Assembly (NCBI RefSeq): GCF_014529535.1
Contig: NW_023504022.1
Location: 2,538,986-2,602,985 of the forward strand
DNA length: 64,000 nt
Source of the DNA: Bradysia coprophila
Taxonomy: Eukaryota > Arthropoda > Insecta > Diptera > Sciaridae
Direction: 5' to 3'
The translations under genes and the position numbers were made by a program. Numbering within the stretch: position 1 is the stretch's first letter; each line of letters starts with the position of its first letter. The notes beneath the pieces were generated by a model. The model worked only from the letters and a program-made list of their open reading frames with translations. It had not been told where the DNA came from and did no database searches. Shown here one piece after another: positions 22,958-36,335 of the stretch.

Positions 22958-24052
22958 CAAGATGCTAATAGTCCAGCCGCTTGTGTCAGAAAAAGTCGGC
23001 TCGCTCGCTTTAAGTTTTTCGACTTTTTTCTTTATCTCATGTGATGAAAAACTGTGGAACTAAATTTTTTTTCTGGAAAATGGAAAATCGCAACAACTTT
23101 TTTTTTCTGTAAAACAAAATGGCGTCGATATAGGAATCTTCCCAAAAAATGACCAGGAAAATTCCTAAACTTTGAGTTCACCTCACACCGTCAATTCGAA
23201 ACTGATTTCAATAAATGAGTGCTTTTTGGTAAGCTTAAGTCAGTGCCTCTCAAATGCTGCCCGGCGGGCTTCACGCCGTTTCCCGGATGTCGGGATATAA
23301 GCCAGGATGCCCTTCAATACCCAAATTTGTATAACTCGTAAAAAAAACCTTATTTTTGCACTTAACTACTTTCAATTCAACGATTTAACACCAGAAGTGT
23401 TTTAAATGGTGATAACTAACTCCTTCATATACATTCCATTCGTGCTAAGTACCTTCATGATGTTCCATAGTCTTCCCAGCTCTAGAACCTATAGACTTAT
23501 CGCATTTGTGTTGGATTTTTTTCATGTTTTTCTGGATTTATGTCATTCTTGAGGTAATTAGAGGTCAGTTCCTATTAACTGATCATTCCTTATGGGTCCG
23601 ACATCCAGGAAACGGCGTGAAGCCCGCCGGGCAGCATTCGAGAGGCACTGACCCACGCTTTCCAAAAAGCCGTCATTTATTGAAATCAGTTTCGAATTGA
23701 CAGTGTGAGGTGAACTCAAAGTTTAGGAATATTCCTGGTAATTTTTTGGGAAGATTCCTATATCGACGCCATTTTGTTTTACAGAAAAAAAAGTTGTTCC
23801 ACGAAATGTTGGTATTGAATCTGGCTTTCAAGGAAAAAAAGAATTTTTGAATAAAATTGTCACGTTCGGTAGATATTTGATTTTTAATTTTTTCATATAA
23901 ACCGCTTTTCTGGCCGGAAAAGCGATTTTCCATTTTCCAGAAAAAAATTTAGTTCCACATTTTTTCATGCTCAATCACATGAGATAAAGAAAAAAAATCG
24001 AAAAACTTAAAGCGAGCGGATTGACACAAAGGGCTGGACTATAATTACCGGT
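22958..24052. repeat. 1.1-kb foldback element
   Basis: Outer arms start with ACCGGTTA...TAGTCCAGCC near 22970 and are inverted at about 24030-24052. Inner arms include CCCGGCGGGCTTCACGCCG (23260-23278), inverted at 23611-23629. The left arm lacks about 140 bp present in the right arm (around 23800-23935), so one arm has been deleted or the other gained an insert. The loop of about 300 bp is AT-rich. Confidence 0.85.
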
Positions 24053-25508
24053 AAACGGTATCACGAGTGATCCAGTTTTAATATTTAAGAGTTGATCTCC
24101 TTATTTAGAGGACATCGTATTTAGTACATCTTTCTGGCTGTCATCGACAGCAGAAACGTCCAAATGAATCTGCCATTATTTGCATTTCAATTCTCAATTA
24201 TACTTAAAATTGCCGGTCTTCAACGGTTTATTGGTATCAGATTCGCTAGACGAAAATTACTATACCTGAGCGGAACAACGAAATGACGAACATTAGCAAT
24301 GGCTTGTAGCCAAAGTGAATGTTTCCTACAATCCATTCGACAGAAATCACGTTTTGTTTTCTCTAAAAATAAATCTCACCTAATGCAATGTGTCAAAAAA
24401 AAAGAGATTAAATAAAAAACGACAGCACATGCCAACCTCCTATTGTATTAGAGTAAACTATTTTTTCGATAGTTACTTAAAATGGTAAACACATTAATGA
24501 GAGTGACATAAAAAAATGATTTGATCAATTTTCTAGTGAAATAGTTTCGCGTCATGGAATAATAGAGATGAATGTTGACAGATAGCATAAGCTGTGTAAT
24601 GTTTACTATTGATAGTTATGCCGATTAAGCAAATACCACTACAATATGAAAATGAGTTGCGGGAAAGGATCATAATTTTAAAGGAATTGCCACCCCGCAT
24701 AAGACTTTGAAATTTTGTGTTTATTGCTGAAACGTTTCAAAAGACACTTCTCGCCATTCTCACAAAGACAAACTGCAAGCGTATCTAAACGCTTCACCCA
24801 AATAAAGTGAAATATTTTTATCTTTCCTATAAGAAACCTCGGTTGGCCGGTAGAGGCGCCACAATTTTCTTCCGTACTTCATTGTTTGCGCTCTATTTTC
24901 TAGTGAAAAAACTTCACTATGGTAGACACACATGAAATGTAATCGCTGTGAAGTTAGTTTACAAACAAGAGCGCTGACATTAGTAATTGTATTACGAAAT
25001 GTACAGAGTTCTACAACAGAGATATTCAGTTCAAAAATCTTGTTTTTAAATTGTCTAGTGATTGACCCCTGCGTACAGAAACCTCTTTATGTAATGCTCT
25101 CTTTTTTTGCTGATAACTTAAGTGTTTAGATTAGAATATTATCAAAAGTGGTTTTATTACATTACACACAGCACTGGTGATTTGCTAAGGTTAAGTGCCT
25201 CTATATAATTTAACAATTTTTTTTTTATATGCATACCGCATATCGCATGGCACTGTTAACGTATAAGTAATAATAATTTAAATCTCATGTTTTTTTCCTT
25301 TTTATTTCGAGAAATCGTTTGACTTTGCCAATCAGTATTTCGAAGACAAACAAAACAAAACAATTGATGCTTTTGACACAGCTGTCCGCATCAAGTATCG
25401 AAATTTTCCATGACCATTGAGTTAAGATAGAGTCAATAATCGAAAATTCGCAACGAGATCTTTGTATTCAAAACAATTTTCCCGTTCAAAGACACTTTTG
25501 TGTGGGAG

Positions 25509-25693
25509 CATAGCACTGCTCCCGGCATTTACATAGAAAATATTCCTCTTTTTCAGATAGCCAAATGGTTTTTGTTGTATGAGTTAAACCATACAATCGA
25601 AACAACCTTAAGTGTTAGTTCTGATCACTGGAAAATCGAAATGTGACGATTGTGTTTTATTTATTTAGTGTTAATGCTAGAAGAAGTGCTATG
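25509..25693. mobile_element. MITE, CATAGCACTGCTCC family
   Basis: Left end CATAGCACTGCTCCCGGCAT, right end the complement of CATAGCACTTCTTCTAGCAT. Relatives at 29309-29497 (CACAGCACTGCTCC both ends) and a left half at 32164 onward. A possible imperfect 8-bp duplication (GTGGGAGC/GTGGAAGC) flanks it. Confidence 0.65.
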
Positions 25694-26286
25694 GTGGAAG
25701 CAACAGTTATTTGCATCAAGAAATCTGAATTAAGGTTTTCATGTTTCGTTTTCTCTTCACTTTGGAAGATGAGTAGAAGGCACAGAAATTTTTATAATAA
25801 GCAAATCACTCACAGTCATACTCATGGATCCATCATATTAGTTAGATTGACGCAGAGAGACGAAAAGTTGGCGACTGGGACGTCGCTTCGACAGATAGAG
25901 GTAGCATCTGGGGCCATTTGTAAAAATATTGAATCCGATGATACCATCCGTCATAACCGTCATAACCACACATTTTAAATTATTTTCAACATAACCAATT
26001 TCAACGAAATAAAGTGCTAACGTGATGCGTGTGACATCCGAATGAACGTAAAATAATTTTTGTAAGAATCAGATTCGGTATTATGCACAAATTCTTCCTT
26101 TCGAAAGTGCCCTTTTGGAGACCATTTTCCGAACGCGTATATCTCCGATAATATGAAAGTAGCTCGACAATGAATTGCTGCGACGTCCCAGTCGTCAACT
26201 TTTCATCTCTATGGATTGACGAGAACCGAGTGGGTGTCATTCGACCAATAGATCAGTGTCAAATAGCGGTTTCTTCTCTCAAAAAG

Positions 26287-26446
26287 TGTCAAATGAGTTG
26301 TCAATTTCACAAAGCTAACCTCAAAAGATGTTTCGTTCACAGAGCCGCCCCTTGAAATGTATGAAAATTTGTGCGGCGTCTCACCATCCAATACTTTTTT
26401 TGTTCGATTTGAGGTTAGCTTTGTGAAAATGACAACTTATTTGACA
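26287..26446. mobile_element. MITE with 40-bp inverted ends
   Basis: TGTCAAATGAGTTGTCAATT...AGCTAACCTCAAA (26287-26325) is inverted at 26408-26446 with two or three mismatches. The 80-bp middle has no coding frame. Lies about 500 bp upstream of the transporter 5' UTR exon. Confidence 0.75.
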
Positions 26447-26967
26447 GCTCAAACGACATTGACAATGATCTATTTGCTAAAAAAAATTGGTATTTACGAA
26501 CATCACAATTGATTTGTAGTTTCTTCCCATTTTCTTTTCTGAAAATGATGAATTCCCTTTAATTTAGGCAATTTGTGAACCTCCCAACTTATTAGCAGCT
26601 ATGACGCGACATTGTATTTGCAACAATATGAATTTATGACTTTGAATTAAACAGAATCGAACGAATTTGGGTTAATGTGGTTACTTATTTATGGGTTTTT
26701 GTGTGTTTACAAAGGCATTAAGCGATAAACGAGACGTGTAGGAAACATTTTCTTATTGATATTGTAATTGTAAATTGAATCTTCTGTTCAAATGTAACTG
26801 CAGTGCACGACGATTCCGTTGCATAAAGTACATAACTTGCGATTCGTGATAAAACTACAATAACCCACCCCAGTTGTTTCCACTCCAACCTAATTATTGA
26901 CGTTCTTCATTTTTCTTACAGATCCATATAATTGAGTATTTGGAAAGCTCGCAAAGAAATCGTCAAC

Positions 26968-29900
26968 ATGGTAAAATCGATAGACCCACTACCTCCACAG
27001 GAATTGGAAACATTCTTACCCGGTGACGGATTAAATGGATCTTCAAAGTAAGTTTCTTGTGATTTTCTATCTCTTCACAAGGCTCTGTGGGTTTTCGGCC
27101 CTTTCAAACTACAGGTCTTGCAACAGAACAGGTACTAAGTGATATTTAGATTCTGGTGTAGTTAGGGTTCTCCAAATATAATTTTTTACTTCCAATTGAC
27201 AACAGCGTCACCAACTGTCGCTTTAAGATTGTACAAACTATGATTATAAACGTACAACCGTGAACAAATGTTTATCTATTCCAATGTTCAACGTAAAAAT
27301 AAACGACGCACAATCACTTCATGTGTTCATTTTATCAACTAAATCGTCTAATCTGTCACAGGAGACAGATAGTTATTTATTTTTGATAGTTAAAACCAAA
27401 TATACCGTTTTTGTTATTACGCCAGAGATCCGAGTGATAAAGCGGAATGAAAGTTTAATAAATAATATTTTCCATTCCACGTATAATTCGCTAGTGATGT
27501 ACGTAGAAGAATTTATGGGTAGCCTGAATAGATCGGAATAAAAATTTGAAAAGTTACGTTTTCGTGTGTTCATTGACATCGCCTTCACCTAGGATCAACA
27601 GTTTTACAAAAACTCGACATTTAAAAATTCAAAAAAAAAGTCGCGACACATTTGATCAAAAAATAGCGTTACATCAGCGCTTGGATAAAACTGGGAACAA
27701 CGCTCCACGCAATAGCATGTCTAGATTACAGATACCACAAGCCGACAGTGTAATCAATCGTTGCACTATTAAAAATGTGTATGAAAAACAGTTCGTCTAG
27801 TGAGCAACCACTCTTTCAACTCGGTTCACACCTGAGAAAAATTTAGTTTCAATATACCTTCTAAAAGTTAGATTCTTGCATTGTCTGATGTTGGTGCAAA
27901 TGTTGGTGCGTTGCTATGATGAACGAATCGAAAAATTAAATTTGACGCAATCTTTCCGTTTTTCACACTTAAACACTCAAAACTTCTTTAAAAATTCAAG
28001 AATACAACCCCGACCAGCCGGGGAAATGCTATTCTCATTCATTTTTTCACGCGAGATGAAAATTTTGACAGTTGGCCCATATATTTTGTGTCAAAATTTC
28101 ATTTCTCCAGCTAGTTATTTACGTGGCTGAAAAGATAAAAAAAATCTCATGCTGATTAAACTTACTTACGATATCCCCTAAGTTGATCACTTGGCATATT
28201 ACATCGAATCTAAGAGACACGTTTTTAACGAAACCATAGAGAGACTTCACATCACACTCACTAAATAGATATCTCAAAGTAAAGCAGTAATTTTTGCCTT
28301 GACTCAACGCACTTCAAGCATTAGTGGTACCCTAAGTAGAGTACTGAAACGGGACAGTGTATCATTCAAATTTTTGCGCTGCAAAAAAAAAATCTGGGAA
28401 ATTCTTCCATACAAAATAGTACTCTATTTGGCAAGTCTCACTTGAAGCGCTTATGCTCGAAGTGAGTTGCTTGGCTGCGCAGCATTCAAAAATCACTCTA
28501 CTTTTAGAGAGTACATAAAAAATTGATGTCCTTTTCGAAGGCCCCGTTTATTGGACAACCATTGTTTTGAATAATTCTATCAGCCGAACCGTTTGTATGT
28601 ATGTAACACGTGTGTAACGTTGACCAAAGGCTAAGACATACATTCTGACAGCCGCATATGTTGATTTAGTAATCGTAAATATCCTCTTGATATCAAACGC
28701 GTGTGTTGTATACATACCACACATGGTCACGATCTTATTATTTATAATTCAGTTTTGTTGTGACATTGAAAACGATTTATTTCCGATTATGATAAGCGGT
28801 TACTCAATAATATTTGTGTAATAAATTAAGTAATTTTGTTTGCATTTTTATTGTTCGCGTGCACTTTAATTGTGTTAACAATTCGTTAGACAAAGAGACA
28901 ATCAAATGGGAACAATGCGTTCAAGAACAGTGCCGAGAAATGTTTAATTAGAACTAAAATTCGAATTCTAATCTGATGTTTCGAATGTGTCTAAATGCTG
29001 GCGTTACATTATAAATTGGAGATCGGTATATCAAATTTCTTGTTGGCCATAATAAACAACAATTTTATCGAAGTCTGTGAGCAAAGTATCTTCAAGCCAT
29101 GCGACTGATTACCTATGCAGATTATAAATGCGGACTGATTACAGGCGGTGACAGACGAAAGTAATTTATTAACAAACAGATTCTCTAGAAAATACAATTA
29201 TAAGTAAACAACGTAATGTCCTCTACTCGGAAGGTGTGATGAAATTGACTCATTTCAGCCCACTTTTTATTACCAATTGGTGATCTAAACTATCTTAACG
29301 CCCTAAGCCACAGCACTGCTCCGAGCATGAACATAGAAAATATTGGGAGGCTTATGAAATCACAGCAGGCACTGCGTTGCTTTTGTTGTAAATCTTGACT
29401 CGTTTCGTTGTATGAGGTATCCTAAGCGGCTATTGTCACTAAAGCCTCTAAATTTGACATTTGTCAGTTAAGTATTCATGCTAGGAGCAGTGCTGTGCCT
29501 AGGGACGAAATTGCCTTATATTCGACAATTTTGAAAAAAAATGATTTTCACAACGCAGGCGAGAAAATAGTCATTTTCGCTCCTGTGCCCCTGTCGAGAC
29601 CTTTGTTGTGAAAATTTTTGTGTTGAACTCGGGAAGAAAAGTAGGAAATTTAATTTTCTCTGGTGACTTGTAGCCATCGCTAAAAATTTTCTACTTTTTT
29701 CTCTCGGGTAACAAATAACTATTTCATGCCTGCGGTTTGATTTAACCTTATTCGCTCCCTTTAATAAAATTTTGTTGATGCTTCGTCTGTGGAGAAAAAC
29801 GATGTGTTAACCAAGGGGAGAAAATAAAAAATTCCGACTCTCGGATCGTTTAGCTATCTGAGTCAAAATTATAGATTTTGTCTCTTGGTGGACTTTCAGA

Positions 29901-32900
29901 AAAATTGAATTTATCAGAATTTTACATGAGTAAGGACAAAAAGTTGAAAAGTAGAGTTTTCGTGTGAATTTTGTTGATTCGAGGCCGAGGTCAATCAACA
30001 CACGAAATTGATACACGGTCTTCGACGCATTTAGCATGTAAAACATTCTGAATGTAATTCGACAAGATGGGCAGTTCGTCTTGCATTTATCACGTGTTTT
30101 CTCTTTCGTCTTTGTTACGTTAAATGTTTCCAAACTAATTTCGCCTTTGCTCTGTAATTTTGATTTTGTGGGTTTGTCGTCGAATAAGTCTTAAATGCCA
30201 TCGCATGAACAATGAAATTTCTCGCAAATTAGTTTGTGTCTCTGTGTCCCATGTCCCAATCAATATATAGAATATCGAATGAATATGCAATTTGCGTTTC
30301 TTCATTTGAGATAAAAGGAAAATGCAAAAGGCACACAAAAAATAACGAAGAAAAAAGAAAACGAGTAACCGAACCCACCAAACTGCATGCCCAAGTCAAT
30401 ATAAATACACGTTAATCATAAGCAATTTACACGAATCTTAAACCGTGCCGAAACTTGAAACTGAAATTTTAAACAGTCAAACGTACACGATAATAACTCA
30501 AAAAATTTGAATTAAATACTCCAGTCAATGGTTCAAAGTCTGGCAGGAATTTATTTATTTTAAAATTTTTTTTTATATCATTCTGCTGTGAATCTGCACA
30601 TCGAAGCGAAAATGATTTAATGTTTAGGTCGGCGATTTTTTTCTCTTGGAAAAAGAATTTTTGGTTTACATTAAAGCCCTTCTAGCACGTGAATTTTAAA
30701 CGAAATTTCAGTTTTAGTTCGAACGTTGGCCGGAGTGTACTTGCCTTCTATAAATTCGAAAAGTTTAAATTTAAGGTAGAACGGTGGTTCAACATCATGA
30801 GTTCTACAATTGAAATGAGGTATTGGATACTAAATGTGAAGACTCACTTCGGTTGTTCTTAGTTAGAGTTGTTTTCAAGTGAAGAAATACCCGAGGGCAA
30901 AATGTTTTTTTAAGGCACAATGTGTGAGATTGTGTCTCGAGGCCTCAGGCCGAGTGTAACAATACGTAACGTGTGCTTCAAAAATGAAAATCAATTATCA
31001 CCGAGTTGCATACGGCGCGTTTTTCTAAATAAATTCAACGGAAGTTTCATCACTGAGTTGGGGAAATTCAGTTTTTTGTCAAATGAAATATTTTTTGAAT
31101 GAACGATTTGCTTACATTTCTATATGAAGAGAAATATGCGGCCGAATCGCAAGGCCTACAATTTGTGAAATTTCGTTCAATTTCGCAAAGTTTCGTTAAA
31201 TTTCCCCGAATTTCTTAAATTTCGTTGTTTCTCCGAATTTCGTTAAAAATCACAAAACTTCGTTCAATTTCGCTAAATTTCTTAATTTCTGCTTTAAAGT
31301 TTGGATTGTTGTTGCCAACAAGCAATTTGGATTGTTTTTTGTAGTGTCAGTGAATTTCGTAAGGAATCGGAAAAATTAGTGCAATTAAATTGGAATGTGC
31401 CAAAACAAAGAAAAAGTTGAGTGAACCTAAACCATGAGCAAACTTTCCAGATTTTTTCCTTCACTGAAATCTGCTAATCAGAAATTCATACAAAAATGAA
31501 AACTTTATACACTGAATTAGAGATGTGCGGGCCGCCCGAAAATGTCGGGCCGCCCAGGTTTTTATCCGGCCGGGCGGGCTTCAAATCTGTCGGGCCGAGC
31601 TTGGACCGGACCTAAACAATCAAATTTTTGGCCCGATTTTCAAAGTTTCGCGGAAATTTGCGAAAATGTCGGCCCATCCGAGTTTTTATCCGGCCCGATC
31701 GGGCTTGGGCCGGACGGGCTATAAATACGTCGGGCTAGTTCGGGCCGGGCTTCGGGCTGAATGGAGATATTTCTCTCGAAAATATGCTCTGAAGTGACCG
31801 TTAGATACTGAAGAGATTTTTAAATTGACCATGCATATCACTTTCTGACCGAGAACGTCGTGCCGCCTAAACTCAAGATAAGTTTCTACGTTTCGTGGAT
31901 TTTGTTTCGTTCCATCGCTTTATTCGTTCCACATGCCGTCTCAACAGACGCGTTTATCTTTTCATTTCTTACATTCCACGATGTGGAACGAATGAAACTG
32001 CAAAACGAAAAGCACGTAAAGACGTTGTTTGAGTAAACTATAAGACAAAAAATGTTTCTGGGACTTGTTGAATTGTTAGGCTCAGTGGACCTTTCATTAA
32101 ATATTTTCGGTTCCGCTGAAACTCGCACTTTGATACTAATCTGATTCCTTTGTGATCTGACTGAGATCACAGCACTGCTCCTAGCTTGAACATAGAAAAT
32201 ATTCGGATGCTGATGAAATCACAGGGTTTCTTTTGTAAACATTTGTTGTCGTTGCATGAGTGATCTAAAATTGGCTTTGTTAAGTTACGGCCACTATCTT
32301 CCCTGTCAAAGCACCTAGCAGGGTAATAGAAAAAAATAGAGTAGTACTTTAATCGAAGTATGCGAATATTTCCATACCTTTTTTTCATAATGTCATTGCA
32401 AAATTACCATTAAGGCTGCTAATGGTATTATTGGTATCAAAAAACTACTCTATTTGACGTGTAAAAACCTCTATTACCTTGCTAGGTGCTTTGTCCCTGT
32501 ACGTTTCAGTTTCGGATGAGATAAATCTTTTTTTAAACTGTCTGTGGGTACAGCAAATTGTTGCAGGGGTAGTGAAGTGAGCTGTATCTAACCAACGATT
32601 CGCTAATTTTTTTTTTTCAATTTTAATTTTCAGATACAAAATCACGCCGGCCAAAAGTAATTTAGTGGAAAATGGCATGGTCGAATTCGATCCGTTCAAA
32701 GAACGCAAAAATGATCATCCAACCACGTAAGTCGACAGGGCATAGAATTGCCAGACAGTTAAAATAACCGCAAAATTCTCTTTATAGAGACGTCGAAACT
32801 CTCACGCATCTGCTGAAAGCATCGCTAGGCACAGGCATCCTGGCCATGCCCGTCGCGTTCATGTATTCCGGAATTGTTGTCGGCATTTTTGCCACTGTTT

Positions 32901-35900
32901 TCACCGCATTTATCTGCACTCACTGCAGCTACATTTTGGTGAAATGTGCACACACTTTGTACAAACGAACCCATACAACTGCGATGACATTCTCCGAAGT
33001 GGCTGAAGTTGCATTTACAAACGGACCCAAATGGGGTCGAAAATTTGCCAAATTCTCGAAGCTGTTGATCCTGCAATCACTGTTCTGGACATACTTCGGT
33101 ACATGCTCCGTGTACACAGTCATTGTGGCGACCAATTTCCAGCAGATCGCCATCCACTACACCGGCAATGACATAAGTCTTCGCGTTGTCATAGCAGCAC
33201 TACTTTTGCCGCTCATCTTATTGTCGTGGATTCCAAATCTGAAGTATCTGGCGCCGGTATCGATGATCGCCAATGCATTTATGGCCGTCGGTCTCGGTAT
33301 CACATTCTATTATTTGGTGCAGGATTTGCCACCCGTCACCGAACGACCATTCGTTGCACCAATCAGTACGTGGCCAGCATTTTTCTCTATTACCATATTC
33401 GCGATGGAAGCGATTGGCGTTGTGATGCCGTTGGAAAATTCGATGAAAACTCCGCAAAACTTTGTCGGCATCTGCGGCGTTTTGAATAAGGGTATGGGCG
33501 GTGTGACGTTGGTTTACATTTTGCTGGGCTTTTTGGGATATTTACGATACGGATCAGAGACACAGGGCAGTATTACGTTGAACTTACCGGTGGAAGAAGT
33601 GTAAGTTTACCGATGAAAATGCCATCCACGTGCCACTAACTAACACGCACAATCATCTTACAGGCCTGCACAAATTGTGAAAATTCTAATTGCTCTGGCC
33701 GTATTCTGTACGTTCGGTCTTCAGTTCTTTGTGTGCGTAGAAATCGTTTGGAATGGCATTAAGGATCGATTCACCAAACGTCCGACCGTTGTCAACTATG
33801 TCATGAGGTGAGAGACCAAAATTGATTTTTTTGGCTGAATTTTTCGTTAATTGCATTCGATTTCACAGAACCGTGCTCGTCACACTTGCTGTACTGATAG
33901 CCGTTGCAGTGCCCACAATTTCACCGTTTATTGGACTGATTGGTGCCTTTTGCTTTTCAATTTTGGGTCTCTTAGTTCCGGTAAGTTGATCGCAAAAATG
34001 TAACGAACGTTTGGAGGAGAGTGAGAAATTAGGGTTAAGATGCCCGTTGGTTCTCGGCATGTTACGGATACATTTTTTGTTGTGATTAATGCTTAGCGTC
34101 CGGATTGCGAAGTATATTGATTGGCATAGTCATCTTTTGGCAAACAATGCAACAAATATTACACATCGTATCTATAGAAGCATTGAAACCCTCGTCACAT
34201 ATGGGTGTGACTCGTCACTTTCATAATTATGTGCAAAGCTTTATACGTCATATCTAATGTGATTTTGAAGCCAACCTGTTCCTACAGTTGCGCAGTCGTT
34301 CTTAATAAATAATTAGAAACCTTGTATCCATCAATACATCTACGTTAAAAACACCGTTAAAACTCGCCATGCCTCGTAATCAATTAGGAACTGTGCAAAA
34401 TCCAGAAATTCAATTTTCGGCTTTCTCATGCCAATCTATTTTATAGTACGAAAGAATCAACCAGGAACTAGCTCTGAGACGGGTGTCGTATTCGTTGAGT
34501 CATATTTTTTTCTATGACAAGTCAGTTGGTGTTGTTGACTCAGACTTCAGATTTTTGCATTGAATTGGAGGCATCATCGCCTCGCATTACAGTTAGAGGC
34601 TGTGAAATTTCAGCAAGAACTCTCTTCAGCTGTTTTTCAGCTGATCCACACAAACAATCAAAATTGTTTGTTTATACGACTTTATCCACACGCAGTTTAA
34701 ACAGTTTTGATTGTATGTGTGTATAAGCTGAAGAACAGCTGAAGCAAATTCATGCTGAAATTTCACAGCCTCTGACTGCACTCTAATGATAATGCAGTAA
34801 GCTGTTTTCCAACTGTTTACTCCTTGGTTGACGTAATGTCATCATAAAGGTTTTAGAAAAGAGTTTTTAGGAGAGGCCAACACTTGTATATTACTGACGA
34901 TTGCAGTAATAACTAAGAGCAACTGCCACCGGTCGTGTCACAGTTAAACTAAAATACTAAATTTCTAAAAAAAATTCCGCAGAAATCTTCCACACCAAGT
35001 CAAGCAATAGTGGCGCAAAAGCTGTGTGTGTAGTTGAGACAAGCAGACCATGCGAGATAAACTAAATTAGACTCATATGATCAGTATCAAATCATGGATG
35101 GACTCAAATCCAAATATTTGTTACGCGCCATATTTTAGCAACTAGTGCTGAAATGGCTTGTTCTGTCAGTCACTAGTACCACAACGAAGCGTAAAAGTTG
35201 CAGAGTCATTTTCTTCTCGTAATAGGGGTGTGCGATGGATAAAGGATCGGGACTGGCGTAGTCCACGAAAAATTGTTATCGTCCCTAGATGTCAAAAATC
35301 GATTTTAAAAATTTTGAAAATTTCATTTACAACTTGCGACCAATCATAAAAGCTAAAATTTTGAGTTTTCGGCCTCCCACCTAGTTCGACCTCTACAGTC
35401 GGAGAAATATAGATTTCGGGTTTTTTAGAGATGTAATCATTTCTCTAATTCTCTCAATTGCCATTTGAAATAACATGCGAAATGAGAGAATACAGAAAAA
35501 CGATGGAAACGATGATGTCTCTTAAAATCCCGAAATCTATCTTTCTCCGACTGTACCAAAAAACTTCTTTGAGATTTTTGCTGGCTGTATCAGTCCTTTT
35601 CTACTAATTGGAGTCCAATGCAACAGAAAAAAATAAAATCCGGAAGAAGTTTGTCGGAAAAGTGTTCTTGGTGAGTCGTCAAAGTTCGCCGACTTTTTAA
35701 AATTGAGTGGATCTCGAACTTCAAAATTCGTAAATTCAACAGGAAAATGATTCAATTTTTGCTGAAGTGGTAGTGGGCTTAAATTCTTGGGAATGTTGTA
35801 GGCTTATCCAGAACAGAAAAGTTTTTGAAAATCATCTGAGAAACGTTGGGGGAAAATGTCTCAGCTGAGAAAATCGATTTTTTTTTTGAAAACTCGAAAT

Positions 35901-36335
35901 TTTAGCTTCTATGATTAGTCTATGACATCAATTTTTTGTGGACTACGCCAGTCTCGATCCTTTATCCATCCCACACCCCTATTCTCGTAACCGAATTGAT
36001 GGAATCTTTTTCGATAATCGTGGAGTCTTTGAATCCACCGAACAGAACAGTCCAACCACATATCGTTGACAATCTCACATCTAATCGTGTTATGAGCAGC
36101 TCCATTTCTAGTTTTTAATTTATTCTTCGTTTATTTCCAGATTGCCATCGAGTTCGTCACATATTGGGACCAAGGATTCGGCAAATGGAATTGGATGATC
36201 TGGAAGAATGTGATCGTCGCCATATTCGGTATATTCGCATTGATATTCGGTTCGAAGAGTGCCATCGAAGAAATCATTAGTATGTACACCAGTAGTCCGA
36301 TTGTTCCGGCTTTGAATGCAACGGCGTCGAACTAA
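26968..36335 (+). CDS. path: SLC36-type proton-coupled amino-acid transporter (pathetic-like)
   Basis: Six coding exons join in frame: 26968-27047, 32634-32726, 32788-33600, 33664-33807, 33869-33980 and 36141-36335, giving 478 aa, close to Drosophila Pathetic. The coding exon 1 is preceded by 5' UTR from 26922 after an AG acceptor. Family signature THLLKASLGTGILAMP opens the first membrane segment (about residues 64-79); later blocks include AFICTHCSYILVKC, YFGTCSVYTVIVATNF, SWIPNLKYLAPVSMIANAFM, FAMEAIGVVMPLENSMKTP and FGLQFFVCVEIVWNGIK, matching the AAAP/SLC36 fold of about 11 membrane helices. Pathetic is known to move amino acids across plasma and lysosomal membranes and to act upstream of growth control by TOR. 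No residue loss or frameshift seen. Intron 1 (5.6 kb) and intron 5 (2.2 kb) are full of MITEs. Confidence 0.94.
29309..29497. mobile_element. MITE, CACAGCACTGCTCC family
   Basis: 189 bp with perfect inverted 14-bp ends CACAGCACTGCTCC, continuing with AGCATGAA. Same family as 25509-25693; it lies in intron 1 of the transporter gene. Confidence 0.75.
31515..31760. repeat. GGGCC/GGCCGG-rich repeat element
   Basis: A GC-rich island in AT-rich intron DNA, built of CGGGCCG, CCGGCC and TCGGGC motifs, beginning AGAGATGTGCGGGCCGCCCG. It resembles the 10977-11492 hAT-like element in architecture (motif clusters after an AGAG-type end), but the right end is not defined. Confidence 0.55.
32307..32493. 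mobile_element. MITE with CAAAGCACCTAGCA ends
   Basis: 187 bp, inverted ends CAAAGCACCTAGCAGGGTAA versus complement CAAAGCACCTAGCAAGGTAA, flanked by 7-bp duplication TCCCTGT (32300-32306, 32494-32500). Inserted 140 bp before exon 2 of the transporter, next to a half copy of the CACAGCACTGCTCC family. Confidence 0.78.
34593..34774. mobile_element. MITE with AGAGGCTGTGAAATTTCAGC ends
   Basis: About 180 bp in intron 5 of the transporter. Ends AGAGGCTGTGAAATTTCAGC inverted, with an inner inverted pair CTTCAGCTGTT/AACAGCTGAAG. Target duplication not clear. Confidence 0.7.
35223..35981. mobile_element. 759-bp hAT-like foldback in intron 5
   Basis: Ends TAGGGGTGTGCGATGGATAA and its near-perfect complement, arms of about 170 bp, flanked by a 9-bp direct repeat TTCTCGTAA (35214-35222, 35982-35990); 8 of these would fit a hAT duplication. 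Ends 160 bp before the last exon acceptor. No coding frame. Confidence 0.82.

Larger units (their letters stand above)
24053..26921. other. Upstream region of the amino-acid transporter gene
   Basis: No coding frame seen. It contains two MITEs (25509-25693, 26287-26446) and an inverted pair around 25863-25903 and 26181-26215 (TTTTCGTCTCT/GACGTCCCAGTCG type). An acceptor CTTACAG ends at 26921, so the transporter's first non-coding exon must lie somewhere upstream, possibly in this stretch; I could not locate its donor. Confidence 0.45.
27048..32633. other. Repeat-rich intron 1 of the transporter gene
   Basis: Contains an inverted copy of the TTTTGACA repeat (28012-28112), a fragment matching 471-495 (28408-28432), a CACAGCACTGCTCC MITE (29309-29497), a degenerate AATTTCGTTA tract (31160-31300), GGGCC-rich repeat (31515-31760) and a MITE pair from 32164. 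No nested gene seen. Confidence 0.6.
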